A DNA stretch of 64,000 nt from Microbulbifer halophilus (GTDB lineage: Bacteria > Pseudomonadota > Gammaproteobacteria > Pseudomonadales > Cellvibrionaceae). The notes under the pieces were generated by a model, which worked only from the letters and a program-made list of their open reading frames with translations, was not told the DNA's origin and made no database searches. How positions within the stretch are numbered: position 1 is the stretch's first letter; each line of letters starts with the position of its first letter. The translations under genes were made by a program, and so were the position numbers. Below, piece by piece: positions 28,444-38,153 of the stretch. Location: assembly GCF_026183675.1 (NCBI RefSeq), contig NZ_JAPIVK010000016.1, positions 1-64,000 of the forward strand, read 5' to 3'.

Positions 28444-28468
28444 CTTTGTAAGGGAAGGTAGTGGTTCT

Positions 28469-31342
28469 TTAACGCCGGAAAGGCCAGAACCAGAAACCAC
28501 CGACATTGACACGCCTGCTCGAGCTGGCTTCACGCCCGCCGGTATCGCTGACGCGCAGGGTGATCTGGTACCGTCCGCGCTCGTCGTAGCGATGCCAGGC
28601 CACGCGGTGATTCCCAGTGGTGCCGTCACCGAAATCCCACTGGTAGCTCCAGCGGTCACTCGCATTGCCGCGGCCGCGGTGCTGCACCCGGACCCAGCCG
28701 AAAAACTTCCGCACACTGAACTTTGCCTGCGGTGCGGAACCATTGTCCATCACCGAGAGCTGGCGCGCCGCCGTCGCGATGGCACCTTCATCATCTTCCA
28801 CCGACAGGGTCACGGTGTAATTGCCCGGCTGGCTGTAGCGGTGTTGGGGATTTCGCTCCGTGCTGGTTTCGCCGTCACCGAAATCCCAGTGCCAACCGGT
28901 GATATTGCCGTCGCTATCGCTACTGGTGTCGGTAAAGCGGATGCGCAAGCCGTGTTTTTGTATGTCGAAGGCTGCGTCGGGCGCGGCGTTGCCGCCGGTC
29001 AGGTCCAGTTCCACCACCACCGGATCGTGATCGGACGCGCGATAGGCATCGGCGCTGTAGAGGCTGTCGACCTGCGCCTCGCTCTTGTACTCGGTGTTGT
29101 AGTCCAGCGCCCGTGGTTCGTCGGCGTTGATGGACCAGGTGGCAGCACCGGTCACCAGCGGGGCCAGTTCGGCGCTGGCGAGGGCGTGATCCAGATAGCC
29201 GGCCTGGGCGTCGTAGACGTAGGAGTAGGCATCGTCGCCGGCGAACTGCGCCAGCAGGTCGGTGTAGCCGGCCTCCTTCAGGGTGCTGATGGGGTTTTCC
29301 CGGGCGTAGCTGTTCAGGTCGCCGATCAGCAGCGCTCGCTCCACACCGGTGCCCGCCGGATCGCCGGCGACCCAGCCGGCCAGGGCGTCGGCGGCCTGGA
29401 TGCGGACCTGGTTCCAGCAACCCTGGCCATCCCCCTGGTCGTCGTTGAGACTGCCGTCGTCGGGGCAACTTCCCTTGGAGCGCAGGTGATTGACCACCAC
29501 CGCCAGGGATTCGCCCGTGGCCAGTTCGGTAAAGGACTGCAGCAACGGCTGGCGGTTGCCGTAGTCGAACGGGTAGCCGGAGAGGGTGGCGGCATCGCCC
29601 TGTGGTTGCACCCGGTCGCTGCGGTAGATGATGCCCACGGCCACCTGATCGGTGCCCAACTCCGCCAATCCCGGATTCACGAAGGAATAGACCCCGCTGC
29701 CGGCGGCGTTGAGGCCGTCCACCAGGTCCTGTATCGCGCTGTCCGCACCGTAGCCGTCGTTTTCGATTTCCATCAGGCCGACGATATCGGCCCCGGTACC
29801 GCGTACGGCGGCGATGACCTTGTCGCGCTGGCGCTGGAACTCCTCCGACGTATCGGCGCCGCGGGCGGTGGGGAAGCCGCCGCCGTTGCCATCGCCGTTG
29901 AAGTAGTTGAGCACATTCAGGCTGGCGACCCGCAGACTGCCCTCCCCCGGCAGCGCCGGCGCCGCGCCGCGCGGATTGGTGTCGTCGAATGCCGGCGCTT
30001 CCACCGGGTGCACGCGGTAGCGGCCAAAACCGTAGGTGATTACCCCGCGCAGGCCATCGACCGCGGCGCCGGTGCGCAGGCTGTTGCCGGCATCCAGCCC
30101 CGGGGCGGGATAGGGGATCCTCTCCGGGTTCTGCACCGTGGAGCCGTCGTCCAGCAGTATCCGGTTGCGCGCATTCTCGCTCTGCTGGGCCCGGGCCGCG
30201 GGGCCGGGCTCGGCGATATTGGTGGGTGTGTAGAGGCGGCCGGCGGAGAGTTCCAGCTCACCGTAGCGGGCCAGGTTGTAGTTGCCGCTGACCGTCAGCG
30301 TCTGCGCGAAGTGCGCGAGCATGCCCTCGTAACGTTCCGGGACCTCGGCGTCGGCAAACGGCATGGTGATTTCGGCGGCGCTGACACTCAGGCCGCTGTC
30401 GCAGACGCGGATACCGTCGACCCGATTGATTTCGGTCAGGCCGTGGTACTCGGTGACCTCGCCGCCGACACGCACCAGGTCGCCCGTTTGCAGTTCGGCG
30501 TCGAAGCCGTTGTCGTAGATGAACAGGCCTTCGGATGTGGTTTCCAGAGCGTCCCGGTCGGCATCCTCCTCCTGTACGAAGAAGCCGCCGAGGCCGGAAT
30601 CGGTATCGCGGAAGTCGGCGACGACCACCGCTTCCACTTCCACCCGCTCACCCACCAGCGGGCTGGCGGCACCACTGCCCTGGACGGCGCTGATCCGTGT
30701 GGCGGCGTCGCCGCACTGGCCCAGGGCGATATCGCCGCCGTCGCCACCGCCGTCATCGTTGCCGCCGCCATCGCCGCTATCCCGGTAGCGACCGAGATCA
30801 TCGAAGTTGTCGCGACCGGCGCTGGTCCACTCCAGCGCCGGATCGAAGGCCCCACTGCCGTCGCTGCGGCCGTCGAGGATATCGCCGTTGCGCCGCAGCG
30901 TCTGGTTCTGGGTGCCGAGTGTGGCATCGCCCCACAGGCTGCCCGGGTCGAAGCCGATCTGGCCGATTACGTCCACCGGCTGGCCCTCGCGCACCAGGGC
31001 CACCGCGTCGTCGCCATTGAACAGGCCACCGCCGTAGGTCTGGTCCGCCTGCGCGAGAATCTCACCGGCGGCGCTGCCGTGAGCGAGCACAAATACCCCG
31101 CCATCCGCGAGTCCGCCACTCAGGGCGATATCCGCCCCGGCGCTGGTGGAGCCGTTGAAATAGACCTGCACGGCGTAGTCGGCCAGGTCCACCGGCGCGC
31201 CGGTGCCGTTGTAGATTTCCAGTGCCTTGTTGTTGCTGCTGCCCTCGATATATTCCGAAATCAGCAGATCGGCCATTGCATGGGTACTGGCCAGCGCCGA
31301 CAGGCACAGCGCCGGCAACGACAACCACTTGAAACGATTCAT
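28469..31342 (-). CDS. ExeM/NucH-type extracellular endonuclease with PKD domains
   Basis: Secreted nuclease of 957 residues. Order: signal peptide (about 1-24), lamin-tail domain (about 25-170, LLISEYIEGSSNNKALEIYN), acidic Gly/Asp linker, an OB-fold region (about 230-420), endonuclease/exonuclease/phosphatase domain (about 470-800) with LMEIENDGYG, VNHLRSKGS, IGDLNSYARENP and the catalytic SDHDPV, then two PKD domains each with WDFGDG. The end is basic (GGFWFWPFRR). It probably degrades extracellular DNA for phosphate or biofilm turnover. Transcribed alone, with its own terminator; diverges from the GPH transporter across repeat copy B. Confidence 0.92.
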   Translation of the reverse strand: MNRFKWLSLPALCLSALASTHAMADLLISEYIEGSSNNKALEIYNGTGAPVDLADYAVQVYFNGSTSAGADIALSGGLADGGVFVLAHGSAAGEILAQADQTYGGGLFNGDDAVALVREGQPVDVIGQIGFDPGSLWGDATLGTQNQTLRRNGDILDGRSDGSGAFDPALEWTSAGRDNFDDLGRYRDSGDGGGNDDGGGDGGDIALGQCGDAATRISAVQGSGAASPLVGERVEVEAVVVADFRDTDSGLGGFFVQEEDADRDALETTSEGLFIYDNGFDAELQTGDLVRVGGEVTEYHGLTEINRVDGIRVCDSGLSVSAAEITMPFADAEVPERYEGMLAHFAQTLTVSGNYNLARYGELELSAGRLYTPTNIAEPGPAARAQQSENARNRILLDDGSTVQNPERIPYPAPGLDAGNSLRTGAAVDGLRGVITYGFGRYRVHPVEAPAFDDTNPRGAAPALPGEGSLRVASLNVLNYFNGDGNGGGFPTARGADTSEEFQRQRDKVIAAVRGTGADIVGLMEIENDGYGADSAIQDLVDGLNAAGSGVYSFVNPGLAELGTDQVAVGIIYRSDRVQPQGDAATLSGYPFDYGNRQPLLQSFTELATGESLAVVVNHLRSKGSCPDDGSLNDDQGDGQGCWNQVRIQAADALAGWVAGDPAGTGVERALLIGDLNSYARENPISTLKEAGYTDLLAQFAGDDAYSYVYDAQAGYLDHALASAELAPLVTGAATWSINADEPRALDYNTEYKSEAQVDSLYSADAYRASDHDPVVVELDLTGGNAAPDAAFDIQKHGLRIRFTDTSSDSDGNITGWHWDFGDGETSTERNPQHRYSQPGNYTVTLSVEDDEGAIATAARQLSVMDNGSAPQAKFSVRKFFGWVRVQHRGRGNASDRWSYQWDFGDGTTGNHRVAWHRYDERGRYQITLRVSDTGGREASSSRRVNVGGFWFWPFRR

Positions 31343-31580
31343 TATTTTTCCCCCGGTTTCCGGTCCGTGAATAGCGGTCGGTATAGTTTCGCGGCACAGT
31401 CTGCCGGGGAATTCCTAAAGGCCGGTTACAGGGATATGAAGAATTTGCGGCAGTTTTGTTGCCACCCTTTCCCAACACCCGTATTTCGTGGGTGCGTCAA
31501 CGGCGGCTTTATGACAGAATCGCCCGATAAAGAATAATGATGTCCATTGCATCAACAGCTCGCACCACCCGGGATTAAAA

Positions 31581-31742
31581 CTCAAGTTTCGGGGTTCACT
31601 TCAGGAAGCTGGAGCGGGGTGCGCCTTTCTGGGACACGCCGTGAATACGTCCCTGTAGGCTTGTCTGCGAGGTCCCTCTCGCAGACAGTCCCAGAAAGGC
31701 ACACCCCGCTCCAGCTTGTGCCCCCGAACTCCGAAACTTGAG
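31581..31742 (+). repeat. nested-palindrome element, copy B
   Basis: Clean 162-bp copy. The ends CTCAAGTTTCGGGGTT and AACTCCGAAACTTGAG are inverted; the inner arms GGAGCGGGGTGCGCC / GGCACACCCCGCTCC continue as TTTCTGGGAC / GTCCCAGAAA. Core GACACGCCGTGAATACGTCC is on the plus strand, with apical hairpin GTCTGCGAG / CTCGCAGAC. It lies in the 494-base divergent gap 31343-31836, whose remaining parts show no gene and must contain the promoters of the nuclease and GPH genes. Confidence 0.92.
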
Positions 31743-31836
31743 CAAAAAGAACCGGGCACAGAATCCGATAGTGGCCGCGGGGCCCGCCCCGGCAATCCAC
31801 TTGCGGCTGTGCCCTCCATAAAACGGGGAGCTCTCG

Positions 31837-33531
31837 ATGTCAGCGTATCAACGCAACGCCAGTCTGGGCGCCGGAGAGAAGCTCGGCTACGCCGTGGGCG
31901 ATGCGGGCTTCAACTTTTACTGGATCATTATCGGGTCCTATCTTTCCTATTTTTATACCGATATCTTCGGTATTCCCGCCGCTGCGGCCGGCACCATGTT
32001 CCTGGTGACCAAGATCGTGGACGCCTGTACCGACCCGGTGATGGGCGCCGTCGCCGACCGCACGCGCAGCCGCTGGGGCCGCTTCCGCCCCTACCTGCTG
32101 TTCGGCGCACTGCCGATGGCCGGCGCCGCGGTGCTGACCATGACCACACCGGACCTGGACGAAAACGGCAAGGTGCTGTGGGCCTACGGTACCTACACGG
32201 TGATGATGCTCTGCTACACCATCCTGAGTACCCCCTACTCCTCCCTGGCCGGAGTCCTCACCGCCGATGCCGCCGAGCGCAACTCGGTTTTCGGGCTGCG
32301 TTTTTTCTTTGCCTACAGCACCGGTATCCTGGTGGGCGCGCTCACGCCGGGCCTGGCCGACTATTTCGGCGACGGCAACGACGCCCTGGGCTGGCAGGTG
32401 ACCATGGCGCTCTACAGCGCCGTCGCCTGCGGCTGTTTTCTCACCGTGTTCTTTACCACCCGGGAGCGGATACAGCCGGCACCGGAACAGCAGTCCCGGC
32501 CGCTGGAGGACATTCGCGACCTGATCGGCAACGGCCCCTGGCTGGTGCTGTTCGCGATCGCAATGATCATCATGATGACCATCGTCTTCCGCGGCAGCTC
32601 CGCCACCTACTACTTCAAGTACTTTGTCGAGCGCCCGGACCTGATGGGGCCCTATATCGGCGTACAGATGGCCGCCTATGCGGTGGGCTGCCTGCTCTCC
32701 CCCTGGCTGACGCGGCTGCTGCCGGACAAGGCGCGGCTGCTGATGCTGTTGATGGGTATTGTCGGCGCACTGAGCGTGGCCTTTGCGTTTATTCCCAAAC
32801 CGGCCAACACCGGCGTGGTCACCGTTTCCACACAGGGCGAACGGACCCTGCGCGCCGCCGACCTGCTCGGCGGAACGGAAACTGAGGCAGGGGGTTACCG
32901 CTGGGTGGAACACCTGCCCGGCGCCTTCTGGTTCAACCGCGAAACGAAGACACTGGAGACCGGTGGCCCCAGCCTGTCGATCGGGGCCGCGGAAGAAGCA
33001 TCGGACGGGGAACGGATCTTCAGCGTGTCGCTGCTGGACGGGCAGGGTGCGGTGATTCGCGACAGCGCCGACTGGCCGGCGGAAATCATCGCCATGTTCC
33101 TGCTCAATATCCTGATCAGCCTGGCGCTGGGGCCCAAATCCCCCATCGCCTGGTCCATGTACGCCGATGCCGCCGACTACAACGAGTGGAAAACCGGCCG
33201 CCGCGCCACGGCGATGACGTTTTCCGCCGCCACCTTTTCCCAGAAACTCGGCGGCGCCCTGGGTTCCGCCGGAATCCTGTGGGTACTGGCACTGTTCGGC
33301 TATAAGGCCAACGCCATGCAGGAAGACGCCTCACTGACCTCGATCGTCTGGCTGCAGACGCTGGTACCGGCATTTTTTGCCTTTGCATCCATCGCGGTGT
33401 TGCGATTCTACGGCCTTGGCGGCAAGAAGCTGGCGCAGATACAGCGGGAGCTGCAACAGCGCGACGACCGCAGTGCCGGTGCCAGCGAGATGGCAAAAGA
33501 CAGCGGGGACGCCGAAGGAATAGCCCCGTGA
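31837..33531 (+). CDS. GPH-family sugar:cation symporter (MelB-like MFS)
   Basis: Inner-membrane importer of 564 residues with twelve predicted helices. The family motif is seen as [20 protein letters not shown] (20 residues, about 66-85), and the second half has [20 protein letters not shown]. Odd feature: about 95 polar residues (320-413) are inserted between helices in the second half, probably outside the membrane, which ordinary MelB-type proteins lack. It overlaps the GH94 gene by four bases (GTGA), so it should import that enzyme's substrate, perhaps cellobionate or another oxidised or plain disaccharide (inference). GGGAG precedes the ATG. Confidence 0.9.
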   Translation: MSAYQRNASLGAGEKLGYAVGDAGFNFYWIIIGSYLSYFYTDIFGIPAAAAGTMFLVTKIVDACTDPVMGAVADRTRSRWGRFRPYLLFGALPMAGAAVLTMTTPDLDENGKVLWAYGTYTVMMLCYTILSTPYSSLAGVLTADAAERNSVFGLRFFFAYSTGILVGALTPGLADYFGDGNDALGWQVTMALYSAVACGCFLTVFFTTRERIQPAPEQQSRPLEDIRDLIGNGPWLVLFAIAMIIMMTIVFRGSSATYYFKYFVERPDLMGPYIGVQMAAYAVGCLLSPWLTRLLPDKARLLMLLMGIVGALSVAFAFIPKPANTGVVTVSTQGERTLRAADLLGGTETEAGGYRWVEHLPGAFWFNRETKTLETGGPSLSIGAAEEASDGERIFSVSLLDGQGAVIRDSADWPAEIIAMFLLNILISLALGPKSPIAWSMYADAADYNEWKTGRRATAMTFSAATFSQKLGGALGSAGILWVLALFGYKANAMQEDASLTSIVWLQTLVPAFFAFASIAVLRFYGLGGKKLAQIQRELQQRDDRSAGASEMAKDSGDAEGIAP

Positions 33532-35972
33532 GAAACCGTTCCGTCCCCCGGAATTCAAAACCGAAAAAGACTGGAAAACCGATCATGTTTTTGAAGGAAA
33601 ATGCCGCAGGCGACCGGTTCGAGCTGTGGAGCCCGACAAAAATGCCCCGGGCCTCCGCCTTTCTGTGGAACCGGAGAATGATGATACAGGTCAACTGCCG
33701 GGGCTTTGCCGCTGCGCAGTTTATGCAACCGGATTCGGCCAAGTATATGCACGGCCCCAATATCGAAGCGAAAACCTTCATGCAGCCGGAGCACCCCTAC
33801 TACGCGCACCACCCCGGGCGTTTCTTTTATATCAAGGACGAGACCAGCGGCGAGCTCTTCTCGATTCCCTACGAACCGGTGCGCCGGCTGCCGGACAGCT
33901 TCTGCTTCTCCGCCGGAAAGTCGGATATCCAGTGGCGGGTCCGGCACCTGGATCTCAGCACCGAACTGCAGCTCAGCCTGCCCGCGGAGGACCCGCTGGA
34001 GATCTGGAACCTGAATATCGGCAACGATTCCCCGCGCGAGAGAAAGCTGAGTCTCTATCTCTATTTTCCCATCGGCTATATGAGCTGGATGAACCAGTCG
34101 GCGCAGTATCACGAGGATCTCGGCGGCGTGGTGGCCTCCTGTATCGCGCCCTACCAGAAGGTGGAGGAGTATTTCAAAAAACTCGGCAACAAGGACAAAA
34201 CCTTCGTACTGCACGACCGCCCACCCTGTGCCTTCGAGACCATCCGCGAGGTTTTCGAGGGCGAGGGCGGACTGCACAACCCCGACGCCCTGCAGGGCCC
34301 CGCCATGGGAAATGGCGAGGCCCTCTACGAGACGCCGGTGGCCGCGCTGCAATACCGTCTGACCCTGGCGCCGGGTGCCAGTGAAAACTTCCGCTTCCTG
34401 GCCGGCCCGGCAACCGACGACGCGGAAATCGCGCACCTGCGCCGGACCCATCTCCCCGGAGAGGGCGCGACCGCCGTTGCCGGTAAAAACACCGCCGCAA
34501 ATCCGCAACAGGATGGTCCCGCCGAAACCATTCGCATCCGGACCCCGGACAGCCACTTCGACAGCTTCGTCAATCACTGGCTGCCGCGCCAGGTGTTCTA
34601 CCACGGCGACGTCAATCGCCTGACCACCGACCCGCAGACCCGCAACTACCTGCAGGACAACATGGGCATGAGCTATATCCGCCCGGAGGTCGCCCGCTCG
34701 GCCTTCCTGTTGGCCCTCTCCCAGCAGAAGGCCGACGGCTCCATGCCCGACGGCATTCTGCTGGAGGAATCCGCGGAACTGAAATATATCAACCAAGTGC
34801 CCCATACCGATCACTGCGTGTGGCTGCCCGTGTGCCTGCGGGCCTACCTGGATGAAACCGGCGATTATTCCGTACTGGAGGAACCGGTCCGCAATGCCAC
34901 CGACGGCGAAGACCACACCGTTTGCCAACGCATCACCCGCGCCCTGCGCTGGCTTTTCTCCGCCCGCGACGGGCGCGACCTGAGCTATATCGGCCAGGGC
35001 GACTGGTGCGACCCGATGAATATGGTCGGCTACCGGGGGCGCGGCGTGTCCGGCTGGCTGACGGTGGCCACTGCCCACGCCTGCCGGACCTGGGCGGACA
35101 TCGTCGCGGAGCGGGGGGAGGGCGAACTCTCCTGTGAATTTCACGAGTATGCCCAACTGATGAACCGCGCCATGAACCGGCACCTGTGGGACGGGCGCTG
35201 GTACGGACGCGGCATCACCGACGACGATGTGCCCTTCGGCATCGACGGCGATCCCGAGGGGCGCATCTACCTCAACCCGCAGAGCTGGGCGCTGCTCGCC
35301 GGCACCGCCGACCGGGACCAGCAGCGCGAGATACTGCAGGCGGTGGAAGAGCAACTGGAAACTCCCTACGGGGCCATGATGCTGGCACCGGCCTACACCG
35401 CCATGCGCGAGGATGTGGGCCGGGTGACACAGAAGTTTCCCGGCTCTGCGGAAAACGGTTCCATCTACAACCACGCGGGCATTTTTTATGTGCACGCGCT
35501 CTACCGCATCGGCGAGGCGGACAGCGCCTTTCGGCTGATGCGCAAGATGCTGGCGGGCCCCGGCGAAGAAGACTATCTGCAGCGCGGACAGATGCCGGTG
35601 TTCGTGCCCAATTATTACCGCGGCGCCTGCTACCAGTTCCCGCGCACCGCCGGGCGCTCGAGCCAGCTGTTCAATACCGGCACCGGCGCCTGGATGTACC
35701 GCTCGGTGATCGAGGATCTCTTCGGTCTCAGGGGGGACAGAGACGGCCTGCTGATCCGGCCGATGCTGCCCCGCCACTGGCCCCGGGCGACGGCGGAGCG
35801 CCGCTTTCGCGGCGCCAGCTTTACCGTGACCTGCGAGCGTTCGCCGCAGGTGGATACCCCGCAGGTTGAAGTCGATGGTATCGCCCTGAAGCGGCATCGT
35901 ATCGACAGGATAGAGGCGGGAAAAAATTACCGCGTACGCGTATTGCTGCCCGATCAGACACGCTTGAAGTGA
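33528..35972 (+). CDS. GH94 phosphorylase, cellobionic-acid-phosphorylase-like
   Basis: Cytoplasmic family GH94 enzyme that splits a beta-glucoside with phosphate to give glucose 1-phosphate. The acid residue lies in [20 protein letters not shown] (D495); cellobiose phosphorylases usually have GDWND here. The GDWCDPMNM form and the [18 protein letters not shown] start suggest cellobionate (glucosyl-gluconate) phosphorylase, as characterised in Saccharophagus and Xanthomonas; this sub-assignment is inference. Start: a GTG at 33528 overlaps the transporter stop and has GAAGGA upstream; the ATG at 33585 would match relatives' N termini as well. Its 3' end overlaps the convergent aldehyde dehydrogenase gene by 19 bases. 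Confidence 0.87.
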   Translation: MRNRSVPRNSKPKKTGKPIMFLKENAAGDRFELWSPTKMPRASAFLWNRRMMIQVNCRGFAAAQFMQPDSAKYMHGPNIEAKTFMQPEHPYYAHHPGRFFYIKDETSGELFSIPYEPVRRLPDSFCFSAGKSDIQWRVRHLDLSTELQLSLPAEDPLEIWNLNIGNDSPRERKLSLYLYFPIGYMSWMNQSAQYHEDLGGVVASCIAPYQKVEEYFKKLGNKDKTFVLHDRPPCAFETIREVFEGEGGLHNPDALQGPAMGNGEALYETPVAALQYRLTLAPGASENFRFLAGPATDDAEIAHLRRTHLPGEGATAVAGKNTAANPQQDGPAETIRIRTPDSHFDSFVNHWLPRQVFYHGDVNRLTTDPQTRNYLQDNMGMSYIRPEVARSAFLLALSQQKADGSMPDGILLEESAELKYINQVPHTDHCVWLPVCLRAYLDETGDYSVLEEPVRNATDGEDHTVCQRITRALRWLFSARDGRDLSYIGQGDWCDPMNMVGYRGRGVSGWLTVATAHACRTWADIVAERGEGELSCEFHEYAQLMNRAMNRHLWDGRWYGRGITDDDVPFGIDGDPEGRIYLNPQSWALLAGTADRDQQREILQAVEEQLETPYGAMMLAPAYTAMREDVGRVTQKFPGSAENGSIYNHAGIFYVHALYRIGEADSAFRLMRKMLAGPGEEDYLQRGQMPVFVPNYYRGACYQFPRTAGRSSQLFNTGTGAWMYRSVIEDLFGLRGDRDGLLIRPMLPRHWPRATAERRFRGASFTVTCERSPQVDTPQVEVDGIALKRHRIDRIEAGKNYRVRVLLPDQTRLK

Positions 35973-37339
35973 AAGGATTTGGGGCGGGTGACGTACTCGT
36001 ACCCCACACCGGACAGGGTGCAGCCGCGGCCGGAGTTTTTGATGCCGGTCCAGGCCAGCGCCGGGTCCAGGTAATCACAGCGGTTCAGGAATACGGTGCC
36101 GGTTTCGATAGCGTCGGCCAGGGCCATTGCCGCCCGCTGGTCGCGGCTGTAGATCGCGGCGGTGAGACCGAAGCAGCTGTCGTTGATCAGCGCCAGCGCC
36201 TCGCTGTCGTCGCGCACCTTCTGTACACCGAGTACCGGGCCGAAGGATGCCTCGCGCATCACGCGCATGCCGCCGTCCACACCGGTCAGTAGTTGCGGCG
36301 CCATATAGGGCGTGCCGCGCCGGTCCATCGGAAATTCGCCGGTATCGATATGGGCACTGGCGCCGGCGGCGATCGCCTCGTCGATCTGGCCGCGCACAAA
36401 ATCCGCCGCCTCGGCGCGCACAAGCGGCCCCAGATTCGTATCGGGATCGTCCGGGCGGCCCAGTCGGTAGGCGCGCACCAGCGCCGTGGCGCGCGCGACA
36501 AATTCGTCGAACAGCGACTCGTGCACATAGGCGCGCTCGATGCCACAGCAGGACTGGCCGGAATTCAGGAAGGCGCCGTCGACGACGCTGGCCACCGCCT
36601 GCTCCAGATCGGCGTCGGCGCGCACATAGGCCGGGTCGACACCGCCGAGCTCCAGCCCCACCGGGATAAAACGCCCCGCGGCCGCGCGCTCCACTGCGGT
36701 GCCGCCATCCACCGATCCGGTAAAAGCGACATGGTCGATTTCCGGTGCGCGCACCAGTTGTTCCACATCGCCGTGATCCAGGTGCAGGTACTGGAAAACC
36801 CCCACCGGCAGCCCGGCCTCGGCAAAGGTTTCCACCATCTGCTCGGCGCACAGCGGTGTCTGCGCCGAGTGTTTCAGCAACACGGTATTGCCGGCCAGCA
36901 ACGATGGCACCACGGCGCTGACGGCGGTGAAATAGGGATAATTCCAGGGCGCGATCACCAGCGAGCCCCCCAGCGGTTCTCGGCGGATAAAGCGGGTAAA
37001 GCCGGGCTTGTCCGGCAACTGGATATCGGCGAGCGCCGATTCGGCGATATCCGCCATGTAGGCGGCCCGCTCGGCAAAGCCGAGAATTTCCCCGGAGGCG
37101 AAGCGGATCGGCCGGCCCATCATCCAGCAGAGCTCTTCACCGAGCTGTTGCTTGCGGTCGGTAAATAGGCGGATCGCCCGGCGCACTATCGCCACCCGCT
37201 CCGCCAGCCGCGTGCGCCGCCAGGCGGGCTGGGCACCGCTGGCGGCGGCCAGGGCCGACCGGATTTCGTCGTGAGTCGCCAGGGGCCTTTCGACGTAGAC
37301 GGAATCGTCGATCGGGGAGATGCACTGAAGTCTTTGCAT
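35954..37339 (-). CDS. aldehyde dehydrogenase family protein
   Basis: NAD(P)-dependent aldehyde dehydrogenase of 461 residues. Key parts are [20 protein letters not shown] (20 residues, cofactor region), FTGSVDGG, the general-base glutamate in [11 protein letters not shown] (the usual Lys of LELGGK is Val) and the nucleophile in [11 protein letters not shown]. The substrate is not predictable; semialdehydes are the most common for this shorter subgroup. The start at 37339 has no strong ribosome site; extension to 37549 runs into the ppa promoter region and is rejected. Convergent with GH94, divergent from ppa. Confidence 0.9.
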   Translation of the reverse strand: MQRLQCISPIDDSVYVERPLATHDEIRSALAAASGAQPAWRRTRLAERVAIVRRAIRLFTDRKQQLGEELCWMMGRPIRFASGEILGFAERAAYMADIAESALADIQLPDKPGFTRFIRREPLGGSLVIAPWNYPYFTAVSAVVPSLLAGNTVLLKHSAQTPLCAEQMVETFAEAGLPVGVFQYLHLDHGDVEQLVRAPEIDHVAFTGSVDGGTAVERAAAGRFIPVGLELGGVDPAYVRADADLEQAVASVVDGAFLNSGQSCCGIERAYVHESLFDEFVARATALVRAYRLGRPDDPDTNLGPLVRAEAADFVRGQIDEAIAAGASAHIDTGEFPMDRRGTPYMAPQLLTGVDGGMRVMREASFGPVLGVQKVRDDSEALALINDSCFGLTAAIYSRDQRAAMALADAIETGTVFLNRCDYLDPALAWTGIKNSGRGCTLSGVGYEYVTRPKSFHFKRV

Positions 37340-37548
37340 GCGGCGGTCGCCGTTGATTGCCAAATCGCGGGTATGAAATGAGCATAGCCCCCGGCGGGCC
37401 GGCAGCGGCAGGCGGCCGGCGCAGGTATGGCGGCCACTTCGGCCGGGATTGCGCCCGCAGGCGCCGCCATCCACGGCTTTGCGCCCCCCGGCCCAGGGTT
37501 TATAATCCGCGCTCGCATTTTTCGTCCACTTTTTAAACAGGAACCGCA

Positions 37549-38085
37549 ATGAGCTTCGACAAGATCCCCGCAGGTAAGGACCTGCCCAGCGATATCAACG
37601 TCATCATCGAAATCCCGGCCAACCACGACCCGATCAAATACGAAGTGGACAAGGACTCGGACGCGGTATTCGTGGATCGTTTCGTAGCCACCCCGATGTT
37701 CTACCCGGCCAACTACGGCTATGTCCCGCAGACCCTGTCCGAAGACGGCGACCCGCTGGACGTGCTGGTGGTAGCCCCCTACCCGGTCATGGTGGGCTCC
37801 GTGATCCGCTCCCGCGTGGTCGGCGTACTGAACATGACCGATGAGTCCGGTGTCGACGCCAAACTGCTGGCGGTACCGCACAGCAAGCTGACCAAGCTGT
37901 ACGATCACGTCCAGGAAGCCGGCGACCTGCCGGAGCTGCTGATCAAGCAGATCGAGCACTACTTCGAGAACTACAAGGCGCTGGAAGCCGGCAAGTGGGT
38001 GAAGGTGGACGGCTGGGCCGACGCCGAAGCCGCTCGCAAAGAAGTGATGGCCTCCCGCGAGCGCTACCTGAAAGAGGAAGGCTGA
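37549..38085 (+). CDS. ppa: soluble inorganic pyrophosphatase
   Basis: Family I pyrophosphatase of 178 residues. Active-site motifs: [41 protein letters not shown] (metal aspartates in EDGDPLDVL) and the KWVKVDGW segment. AGGA lies seven bases before the ATG. Followed by a strong bidirectional terminator. It pulls biosynthetic reactions forward by removing PPi, which competes with the PPi-dependent phosphofructokinase at 19.6 kb. The 209-base gap before it contains no other gene. Confidence 0.97.
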   Translation: MSFDKIPAGKDLPSDINVIIEIPANHDPIKYEVDKDSDAVFVDRFVATPMFYPANYGYVPQTLSEDGDPLDVLVVAPYPVMVGSVIRSRVVGVLNMTDESGVDAKLLAVPHSKLTKLYDHVQEAGDLPELLIKQIEHYFENYKALEAGKWVKVDGWADAEAARKEVMASRERYLKEEG

Positions 38086-38122
38086 TTTTATCTCCTCCCG
38101 CCGGGCAACCGTCCCGGCAGAG

Positions 38123-38147
38123 AAAAGCCCCGCACCGCGGGGCTTTT
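38123..38147. terminator. bidirectional terminator between ppa and the POT transporter
   Basis: AAAAGCCCCGC, ACC and GCGGGGCTTTTT form a perfect stem with A and T runs, serving both convergent genes. Confidence 0.93.
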
Positions 38148-38153
38148 TGCATT

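Noticed and set aside
28406-31537. 1043-residue open frame on the plus strand opposite the nuclease gene
   Set aside because: It is a frame shadow: the sequence is low-complexity Gly/Ala/Val/His-rich, with no domain, while the opposite strand encodes a complete multidomain nuclease.
31581-31742. Nested-palindrome copies read as ordinary terminators
   Set aside because: No T-run follows, the core is asymmetric and conserved, and several copies lie between divergent genes where terminators make no sense.
33555-35897. 780-residue open frame on the minus strand opposite GH94
   Set aside because: Shadow of the GC-rich GH94 gene; no start signal or recognisable domain.
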